Below are positions 6,134-11,460 of a stretch of 11,460 nucleotides of DNA, in pieces. Both the position numbers and the translations under genes were made by a program. Numbering within the stretch: the first letter of the stretch is position 1; every line of letters begins with the position of its first letter. The notes beneath the pieces are model-generated. The model saw only the letters and a list, made by a program, of their open reading frames with translations, did not search any database and was not told the DNA's origin. The stretch is from UBA1543 sp964596375. Lineage in GTDB: Bacteria; Pseudomonadota; Zetaproteobacteria; Mariprofundales; Mariprofundaceae. The stretch spans positions 1 through 11,460 of the forward strand of contig CAZQTO010000074.1 of assembly GCA_964596375.1 (NCBI GenBank). Direction: 5' to 3'.

Positions 6134-7003
6134 TCAGGCTTGGTCCAGCAGGGTTTTGACGGCGGCGAAATCCTGATCCAGCAGCGTGGTATTGGCAGAG
6201 GGAGAGAAGAGCTTGGCGAGTTCGCTGCCCAGCGGTAGGCGGGCCCCGTTTTCCCCGGCGGCATCGATCACGAACTGCATGTCCTTGGCCATATGCTTGA
6301 AGGGGAACTGCGGCGGGTAGCTGTTGGTTTTGAACATATTCTCTTTGAGCTTAAACAGTGTGCAGGACAGAGGTCCGGAAGCCACGGCATCGAGCAGGGT
6401 TTCCACATTCAGGCCTGAACGCTCGGCCAGGTGCACCGCCTCGGCCATGCCCTCCATCATGACGCCGAGCAGCAGGTTGATGGCCAACTTCATGCTTGAT
6501 CCGCTGCCTGACTCGCCGCAGTAAATTACCTTCTTGCCCATACTGAGCAGCAGGGGCTCCTGCACCCGGATGGCGTCCTCCGGGCCACCGGCAAGGATGA
6601 TCAGTGCGCCCTGCTCGGCCGGGATTTTCGAACCGGATACAGGTGCATCGATCATGGTAATGCCGTGACCAGCCAGCTTCGTTGCCCAGTCTTTCGAGCA
6701 GGCCGGCGGTACGGTACTCATATTGATCACGGTCTTACCAAAGCAATCGCCGTGCAACAGGCCCGCATCGCCCTGCAATACGGCATCCACGGCATCCTGC
6801 CCGGTGAGCATCAGGATGATGACATCCGAGGCGTCGGCCAGCTGTGCAGGCGTATCGGCCAGCATGGCACCTGCATCGCGCAGGGCCTCCGCCTTGCCCG
6901 CCGTGCGGTTATAAACGTTGAGCGAGTAGCCTTTTTTAAGGATATTGGCGGCCATGGCCTGTCCCATGATGCCGAGGCCGATAAAGCCGATGCGTTGTGT
7001 CAT
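6134..7003 (-). CDS. NADP-dependent beta-hydroxyacid dehydrogenase, GLYR-like
   Basis: A member of the 3-hydroxyisobutyrate dehydrogenase superfamily, which reversibly reduces small aldehydes or oxidises 3-hydroxyacids in the cytoplasm. The protein of 289 residues is normal family length. It has the Rossmann signature FIGLGIMG (7-14), YNRT (31-34, which favours NADP), the substrate loop DAPVSGSK (119-126) and the catalytic lysine in SSMKLAINLLLG (Lys172). PVSGSKIPAEQG and FPFKHMAKDM resemble the glyoxylate/succinic semialdehyde reductases (GLYR) more than valine-pathway enzymes, so glyoxylate or succinic semialdehyde is the likeliest substrate; this is inference. The start at 7003 is set by AGGAGG a few bases upstream; the frame is open to 7033 without a better site. 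It is divergent from the glycine-zipper gene and followed closely by the P-loop-like gene. Confidence 0.9.
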   Translation of the reverse strand: MTQRIGFIGLGIMGQAMAANILKKGYSLNVYNRTAGKAEALRDAGAMLADTPAQLADASDVIILMLTGQDAVDAVLQGDAGLLHGDCFGKTVINMSTVPPACSKDWATKLAGHGITMIDAPVSGSKIPAEQGALIILAGGPEDAIRVQEPLLLSMGKKVIYCGESGSGSSMKLAINLLLGVMMEGMAEAVHLAERSGLNVETLLDAVASGPLSCTLFKLKENMFKTNSYPPQFPFKHMAKDMQFVIDAAGENGARLPLGSELAKLFSPSANTTLLDQDFAAVKTLLDQA

Positions 7004-7171
7004 GTCATGCCTCCTGAATGCAGCGCTTTCCATGCAGGATAAAGGGTTCTCCCGGTTTTTACAGTTCTGTTACATTGTTTTTCGCGGCTTTTACCATGCC
7101 CATACGCTTGCACACGTTTCTCCCCCTAATGTTCTCCTTATTGAGGGACGCAATCCCCAAGGAGATGAATC

Positions 7172-7630
7172 ATGAAACGTATCGTTATCGCAACCATGTT
7201 GAGCACCGCTTTGCTGGCCGCACCTGTCGCACAGGCGGCATCGAATCAGGATCGGGCTATGGCCACGGGTGCTGTGATTGGTGCAACGGCAGGTGGTGTG
7301 GTCGGCTCAAGCCGGAATCAGGCCCTTGAGGGCGCCATCTTTGGCGCTGTGCTGGGGACTATCGCCGGGGCCGTTATTGCCAGTAATAGCCAGCCGGTTT
7401 ATGTCGCGCCCCTGCGCACGCACTATCAGCCTGTGCGTCATTACAAGGGCGTGCGGCAATATCGTCCGGTCGTAGGGCATAAATTGCCGGTTGCCAGGCA
7501 TGATCGGTCACGCTTTACGCACCAGCAGTCACATGTTCGTGAGATCGCCTATGTCCAGCCACAGCATCAGCGGAGCGTGCGCCATATTGCCTCGCGCAGT
7601 CGTGATCATGAGCATGGCGAAAGGGATTAA
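7172..7630 (+). CDS. exported glycine-zipper protein
   Basis: This 152-residue protein has a classic signal peptide (MKRIV, hydrophobic core, cleavage expected after AQA at 22). Two glycine-zipper segments follow: GAVIGATAGGVVG (33-45) and GAIFGAVLGTIAGAVIA (54-70), the pattern of glycine-zipper 2TM and OmpA-like/17-kDa-antigen-like domains that insert in or pack against a membrane. The remainder (about 75-152) is rich in His, Arg, Tyr and Gln and probably flexible, with a metal- or polyanion-binding look that remains a guess. No lipobox cysteine is present. AAGGAG about nine bases upstream sets the start. It stands alone and is followed by a strong terminator. It may be a stress or envelope-maintenance protein; no precise function can be named. 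Confidence 0.8.
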   Translation: MKRIVIATMLSTALLAAPVAQAASNQDRAMATGAVIGATAGGVVGSSRNQALEGAIFGAVLGTIAGAVIASNSQPVYVAPLRTHYQPVRHYKGVRQYRPVVGHKLPVARHDRSRFTHQQSHVREIAYVQPQHQRSVRHIASRSRDHEHGERD

Positions 7631-7670
7631 AACCTGCTGTCGCAAGGTAAATGCAGCACAGAATGATTCT

Positions 7671-7709
7671 CCCGATGCGGGCCGCTAGGCCCGTGTCGGG
7701 CCTGTTTTT
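7671..7709 (+). terminator. intrinsic terminator after the glycine-zipper gene
   Basis: A 13-bp stem (11 Watson-Crick pairs and two G-U pairs) joins 7671-7683 with 7688-7700 around the loop GCTA and is followed by CCTGTTTTT. A shorter alternative stem, GGCCCG at 7688-7693 with CGGGCC at 7697-7702, lies directly against the T-run. Either form would terminate plus-strand transcription about 40 bases after the stop codon. Confidence 0.85.
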
Positions 7710-7807
7710 CTGCTGTCGCTATAGTGGGTTTATGTGCAGGTGAAATACCTGACCATGGCGGAAGGTCTTTCATTGTTTTTTCATATGAATTTGGCTAAAG
7801 TTTCGCC

Positions 7808-8092
7808 ATGAGTATGTCAGTTGGTTTTGCGTTGAGGTTCGGCGATTTTCCGCCGGCCGTCATGCTGCCGCCTGCTCCGGTTGTAGCCGAAAGGCGCAGC
7901 CCTGTTATCGAGGCGCAGATTGTTCCCGAGAACACAGCCATTTCCAGCGGTAACACGCTTTCCAACAACAACTTACGCAGGGGCATGCAGAGCAAGCAGT
8001 TTTTTCATGACGAAGCCCCGGTCTATACCGCGCAAGGCACTTCCGGCAACCCTTTGGATGGCAACGGCCTGCTGCTTGATCTCTACGCCTGA
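7808..8092 (+). CDS. small protein of unknown function
   Basis: The 94-codon frame is probably real. Codon third positions look like those of the neighbouring genes, the frame is the longest here, and the region would otherwise be empty. The product has no signal peptide or membrane helix. The N-terminal part is proline-rich (FPPAVMLPPAPVV, 14-26) and the middle polar (NTLSNNNLRRGMQSKQFF). The C-terminus, GNPLDGNGLLLDLYA, is ordered and looks like the kind of tail that is conserved. I do not recognise the family. The start is uncertain: ATG codons at 7808 and 7814 both lack a clear ribosome-binding site. A short AAAAATC/GATTTTT hairpin at 8137-8160 could be a weak terminator. Confidence 0.5.
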   Translation: MSMSVGFALRFGDFPPAVMLPPAPVVAERRSPVIEAQIVPENTAISSGNTLSNNNLRRGMQSKQFFHDEAPVYTAQGTSGNPLDGNGLLLDLYA

Positions 8093-8211
8093 ATCCTTCC
8101 GGCGTTTGCTCGCACCTTCTGTTTCATAGCACCTGAAAAAATCTTACTGGCCTGATTTTTAACGGCAAGCCTTTTCGCACAAGGCCAGAGCCGAACTGAT
8201 CAATATCGTAT

Positions 8212-8233
8212 CCGGTATGATGCGCATACCCGG
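8212..8233. promoter_or_regulatory. inverted repeat upstream of the GGDEF gene
   Basis: CCGGTATG at 8212-8219 pairs with CATACCCGG at 8225-8233 with one bulged C and a five-base spacer ATGCG. It lies about 90 bases before the start of the diguanylate cyclase gene and has no T-run, so an operator or an RNA hairpin in the leader is more likely than a terminator. No regulator can be assigned. Confidence 0.35.
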
Positions 8234-8323
8234 TGGCGGCGTGGCACCATTAAAAATAGCTCAAACTCTGATATTTGGCCTCCGACTTGCTCGTATGAGT
8301 AAAGTCATTCTTGGGAGGCCTGC

Positions 8324-9661
8324 ATGATTGATCTTTCTACTGCTGCTCCGGTTGATATTGCCCGGTTCTTTGAGGCTGTCGCGGCAGGGGTTGTTGTGTT
8401 CGATGTCGATGAAGCTCATGAGCTGCGACTGGTGTGCAGCAATCGAAGTTTCCGAAGCATGTATGGCCTGGATCATGAAGCGGATGTCTGGTGCTCAATC
8501 CAGGATTTTCTTGAGCCCAAGATCCAGGAACATTATCTCCAGCAATTTCAGGTCTGCATCGAAAAGAAGATATCCGTGGATGATGAATTCCCACTGGAGT
8601 TGCCCGGCAACATATCCTGGCAACGCGTTCGCATGGTGCCCGTATTCGGAGAGGATGAAGAGAGTATCCCCCGTGTCTTCGCTACAAGCATTGATATCTC
8701 GCATGAGAAAGAGCTTGAAGAGGAACTTGCTATCGTCAGTTCCCGCCTCGAGGCGATTGTTGATTCAACCTATGATGCCATTATCTCCATCGACGGAAGG
8801 CACACGATCAAAACCTTTAATCAGGCGGCTGAAGCGCTTTTTGGCTACACTCGCAAGGAGATGATCGGGAAAAATCTGGACATACTTCTGCCACAGTCTG
8901 CGCGGCCGAAACATGCCGAACACATCAATAGTTTCGGCAATTCACCATTAAAATCCCGGCCGATGGAAACGCGTGTGGAAGTGGCGGGTTTGCGCAAGAA
9001 CGGAAATACCTTTGCTGCCGAGGTGGCGATCGCAAAAATAAGGGTGCATGGCGAGGTGGAATACACAGCCATTATTCGCGATATCTCGGCTCAAATGCGC
9101 CTGTTGGAGGAACTCAAACTTCGCGCGACAACCGATCCGTTGACCGCCCTGTCAAACCGACGTCATCTTGTTGAAATGGCGCAAATGGAGATGGAGCGCT
9201 GCGAGCGCTACGATCATCCGTTGTCACTTCTGGCGCTGGATCTGGATGATTTCAAGTCTATCAACGACACCTATGGGCATGCGGTGGGTGATGAGGTGCT
9301 CGAGGCTCTGGGCAAGGTTTTGAAAAAGCGGTCGAGGCGGCTCGATGTGCCGGCGCGCATGGGTGGGGAAGAGTTTTGCCTGCTTATCCCTGAGACCACG
9401 CTGGAGCAGGCCCACGGATTAAGTATTCGTTTGCTTGAAGATATCCGGACCATGCATCATGGTATTCCGGCGCTTGCAGAGCGTGTAGTGACCGCAAGTA
9501 TTGGGCTGGCTGCCTACCATGAAGGCGAGCATGAATTTGACAGGCTTGTGCAGCAGGCGGATGAGGCAATGTATGAGGCGAAGAATTCCGGCAAAAACAA
9601 GGTTTGTCTGGCTGCGACCGACAGGCGTCTCACCCCTGACTCGATAGCTCAACCGGCATAG
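8324..9661 (+). CDS. PAS-PAS-GGDEF diguanylate cyclase
   Basis: A soluble 445-residue signalling enzyme that should make cyclic di-GMP from two GTP. Residues about 8-128 form a PAS-like domain (FFEAVAAGVVVFDVDE, ending VFATSIDISHEKELEEEL), joined by a short coiled linker to a clear second PAS domain (about 141-256: LEAIVDSTYDAIISIDG, NQAAEALFGYTRKEMIGKN, AIIRDIS). The GGDEF domain spans about 265-430: DPLTALSNRR, LDLDDFKSINDTYGHAVGDEVL, then GGEEF at 347-351, an active-site form known to be catalytic. The inhibitory site RxxD is kept as RRLD at 338-341, five residues before GGEEF, so product feedback is expected. GGGAGG upstream sets the start. There is no membrane segment, so it senses an internal signal; the PAS ligand is not readable. 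The HD-GYP gene follows 96 bases later with its own promoter. Confidence 0.95.
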   Translation: MIDLSTAAPVDIARFFEAVAAGVVVFDVDEAHELRLVCSNRSFRSMYGLDHEADVWCSIQDFLEPKIQEHYLQQFQVCIEKKISVDDEFPLELPGNISWQRVRMVPVFGEDEESIPRVFATSIDISHEKELEEELAIVSSRLEAIVDSTYDAIISIDGRHTIKTFNQAAEALFGYTRKEMIGKNLDILLPQSARPKHAEHINSFGNSPLKSRPMETRVEVAGLRKNGNTFAAEVAIAKIRVHGEVEYTAIIRDISAQMRLLEELKLRATTDPLTALSNRRHLVEMAQMEMERCERYDHPLSLLALDLDDFKSINDTYGHAVGDEVLEALGKVLKKRSRRLDVPARMGGEEFCLLIPETTLEQAHGLSIRLLEDIRTMHHGIPALAERVVTASIGLAAYHEGEHEFDRLVQQADEAMYEAKNSGKNKVCLAATDRRLTPDSIAQPA

Positions 9662-9695
9662 TGAGGTATTGAGCCTAAAATCCCGATTGCTGCAT

Positions 9696-9722
9696 TAAAG
9701 TTTACCCCCCCGCTGGCGATAG
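9696..9722 (+). promoter_or_regulatory. sigma-28 (FliA) promoter before the HD-GYP gene
   Basis: TAAAGTTT at 9696-9703 is identical to the flagellar sigma-28 -35 consensus. After exactly 11 bases comes GGCGATAG (9715-9722), matching six of eight positions of the -10 consensus GCCGATAA. Transcription would start near 9730 and give a short leader to the ATG at 9758, which has GAGGGGG as ribosome-binding site. This would tie the phosphodiesterase to the flagellar regulon. Confidence 0.6.
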
Positions 9723-9757
9723 TTCTTTTATGATGTCTGCATGACAGAGGGGGCTAC

Positions 9758-10888
9758 ATGCTTAGTAGTCAGATCGAACAGATTCACTATAACCTGAATG
9801 AGTCGTTTCCGGCTCTCTGCCGTATATCTATTGCGATCTACGATAAAAATACGGATATGCTCAAGACCTTCACGCAAAGCAACCAGGGAACTGCGCCTAT
9901 TCAGTACTACTCAAGCAGGCTCAGCAAATCGGAATCCCTTTCAAGGATGGTAGAGGAAAGAAGCACCAGGATTATCGACGATATTACAGCGCTCACTGAA
10001 GAGCGATATCATACAAAAAAAATAAAATCCGCCGGATACCGTTCCAGCCTGACTTATCCGATCTATAACAGGGATGCGTTTATCGGCATCCTTTTCATGA
10101 ACGCAAAGGAGGTCGGTTTTTTCAATGAGGCGACTGTTAAACGCCTGTCTATCTTTATTCACCTGATCTCCACATTGCTGATTGGGGAGATGCAGCCGAT
10201 CAAAACTTTAAACGGTGCGGTGGCCACAGCACGTGAATTCAGCCGCATCAAGGATGAGGAAACTGGCGCCCATCTGGCCAGGATGTCCCACTATTCGCGC
10301 GTTATCGGCTTGGTAATCGCTGAGAAGTTTGATCTGAATGATGAGGCGATTGAGTACATTTTTCAGTTTTCTCCACTGCACGATGTCGGCAAGGTGGGAA
10401 TACCGGACTCGATTATACTCAAGCCGGGATTGTTGACCGATGGCGAGAGGAAAGTTATCCAAACCCATGTATCCATCGGGGAAAGCATTATTAACACCAT
10501 GGTAGAGAGGTTTGATCTTGGTGCAGTTTCAAATGTTCAGATGCTTCGTAATATCGTGACCTATCACCATGAATCCTATGATGGTTCCGGCTACCTGCAG
10601 GGCCTTAAGGGCGATGAGATCCCCATCGAAGCCAGAATAACGACCGTTGCAGATGTGTTTGATGCCTTAACCAGCACGCGGCCATACAAGCGGGCCTGGA
10701 CAAATCCTGAGGCATTCGGGTTTCTGGAAGACAATAGAGGAATAAGGTTTGATCCGGACTGTGTTGATGCGTTGATCAGCAATCAGGAATTGGTCGAGGC
10801 AATTCAGAACCGCTTCAAAGAAGACATGTCGGGAGTTGAAAGCGCTCTGCCCGAATCAGACCTGCATCTCCGGCTTGTGGCGTCATAG
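9758..10888 (+). CDS. GAF-HD-GYP cyclic di-GMP phosphodiesterase
   Basis: The 376-residue protein begins with a GAF-like sensor domain (about 1-145: LCRISIAIYD, SSLTYPIYNRDAFIGILFMNA) and continues with an HD-GYP domain (about 150-352), which breaks cyclic di-GMP to pGpG or GMP. Metal and catalytic residues are present: E168 and H172 in ETGAH, H208-D209 in PLHDVGKVGIP, H237, H270-H271-E272, D275, and D299 in VADVFDALTSTRPYKRAW. The family's third signature GYP reads GYL (278-280). No membrane segment is seen, so it is cytoplasmic. It follows a diguanylate cyclase gene on the same strand but has its own sigma-28-type promoter. The GAF ligand cannot be inferred. The strong terminator at 10940-10977 follows and separates it from the convergent transporter gene. 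Confidence 0.94.
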   Translation: MLSSQIEQIHYNLNESFPALCRISIAIYDKNTDMLKTFTQSNQGTAPIQYYSSRLSKSESLSRMVEERSTRIIDDITALTEERYHTKKIKSAGYRSSLTYPIYNRDAFIGILFMNAKEVGFFNEATVKRLSIFIHLISTLLIGEMQPIKTLNGAVATAREFSRIKDEETGAHLARMSHYSRVIGLVIAEKFDLNDEAIEYIFQFSPLHDVGKVGIPDSIILKPGLLTDGERKVIQTHVSIGESIINTMVERFDLGAVSNVQMLRNIVTYHHESYDGSGYLQGLKGDEIPIEARITTVADVFDALTSTRPYKRAWTNPEAFGFLEDNRGIRFDPDCVDALISNQELVEAIQNRFKEDMSGVESALPESDLHLRLVAS

Positions 10889-10931
10889 CCAGTTGCTCCT
10901 TCCGTGAAAAATAAGGTCTGCCATTCGGCGG

Positions 10932-10980
10932 TGAAAAAAGAAAAACGAAGGCCCCGCACATTGCATGCGGGGCCTTCATC
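10932..10980 (-). terminator. strong terminator between convergent genes
   Basis: A 12-bp perfect stem joins GAAGGCCCCGCA at 10947-10958 with 10966-10977 around a seven-base loop. On the minus strand it is followed by GTTTTTCTTTTTTC, an excellent T-tract, so it chiefly ends the transporter transcript about 20 bases after that gene's stop codon. On the plus strand only ATCTTTA follows, so termination of the HD-GYP transcript there would be weaker. Confidence 0.88.
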
Positions 10981-10997
10981 TTTAGACGATCAGCACA

Positions 10998-11460
10998 TCA
11001 CAGCCGCTGAAAAAACGCCTTAAGCCTGACGGCCTGGGCACCCGTTTCGAATAGCGTCAAACCCGAAAGGATCAGTGCCGCCCCCAATATAATCTCCACG
11101 CTCAAGGGCTCGCCATTAAGCATATTGCCCAGGGCCAGTGCTGTTACCGGGGTAATCAGCGTAATCATCGCCACCCGCGTTGCCTGCACCCTCTTCAGCA
11201 CATAGTAATACAGGGCAAAGCCGAGCACCGAGCCGAACAGGGCCAGATAGGCAATCGAGCCGACGGTCCTTGCCGACACATCCACAGGCAGGCCGTTGCT
11301 GCTCATGAACCAGGTGAGCAGAAACAAGGGCGTGGCAATGGCCAGCCCACCGCTGGTCAATACGATAGCCGGCACATCGGCATTGATACGCTTGACCCAC
11401 ACGGCACTTGCCGAGTGGATCAGTACCGAGAGCAATACGCCGCCAATACCAAAGACCATG
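10998..11460 (-). CDS. EamA/DMT-family transporter, N-terminal part outside window
   Basis: The visible 153 residues are the C-terminal half of a drug/metabolite transporter of the EamA family, an inner-membrane protein usually of about 300 residues with ten helices in two repeats. Five hydrophobic helices are visible, with the typical SGGLAIATPLFLLTWF, SIAYLALFGSVLGFALYYYVLKRV, MITLITPVTALALGNMLNGEPLS and GAALILSGLTLFE segments of the second EamA repeat. The frame is open to the last base, and the Met codon at the edge is probably internal. Substrates of this family include amino acids, metabolites and drugs, and cannot be told apart by sequence here. It is convergent with the HD-GYP gene. 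Confidence 0.9.
   Translation of the reverse strand, partial: MVFGIGGVLLSVLIHSASAVWVKRINADVPAIVLTSGGLAIATPLFLLTWFMSSNGLPVDVSARTVGSIAYLALFGSVLGFALYYYVLKRVQATRVAMITLITPVTALALGNMLNGEPLSVEIILGAALILSGLTLFETGAQAVRLKAFFQRL

Noticed and set aside
7796..7803. Perfect sigma-28 -35 box TAAAGTTT before the small protein gene
   Set aside because: Eleven bases downstream there is nothing like GCCGATAA, and a start there would fall inside the reading frame.
8236..8251. TGGCAC-like -24 element of a sigma-54 promoter before the GGDEF gene
   Set aside because: The position that should carry TTGCW reads AAAAT, so the essential GC is missing.

Overview
The window looks like chromosomal DNA of a free-living proteobacterium, most probably a gammaproteobacterium. 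The evidence is a 6S RNA whose conserved words match the enterobacterial type, a TrkH/TrkA potassium system, a TsdA/SoxA-like cytochrome c, and paired GGDEF and HD-GYP signalling genes. A zetaproteobacterium or another relative cannot be excluded by eye. Most genes have typical proteobacterial ribosome-binding sites, and I see no phage, transposase, tRNA, rRNA or CRISPR array.

Layout, left to right. The 3' nine-tenths of a transaldolase gene (plus strand) is followed by a 160-base cluster of five back-to-back hairpins with inverted terminal ends. The cluster abuts the ribosome-binding site of a monoheme cytochrome c gene. Next comes a two-gene potassium uptake operon, trkH and a single-RCK trkA, overlapping by ATGA. 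Facing it on the minus strand is an unrecognised protein with a lipoprotein-type N-terminus and a C-terminal membrane helix. Upstream of that, also on the minus strand, lies a short broken copy of the 3' end of a P-loop-like gene, then the terminator and body of a 6S RNA gene, and then the intact P-loop-like gene. A GLYR/3-hydroxyisobutyrate-type dehydrogenase follows in the same orientation.

The right part runs on the plus strand: a glycine-zipper envelope protein, a small unrecognised protein, a PAS-PAS-GGDEF diguanylate cyclase and a GAF-HD-GYP phosphodiesterase. The last two make and break cyclic di-GMP. The window ends with a minus-strand EamA/DMT transporter gene that runs off the edge, separated from the phosphodiesterase gene by a strong terminator.

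The most interesting points are (1) a consensus sigma-54 promoter at the right place to start the 6S RNA, (2) 27-base direct repeats on both sides of the 6S RNA locus, one inside the P-loop-like gene and one in its broken copy, which suggests the 6S module entered or was rearranged by duplication, (3) the five-hairpin element at 945-1104, (4) a good sigma-28 (flagellar) promoter before the HD-GYP gene, and (5) the possible double anchoring of the unknown lipoprotein.
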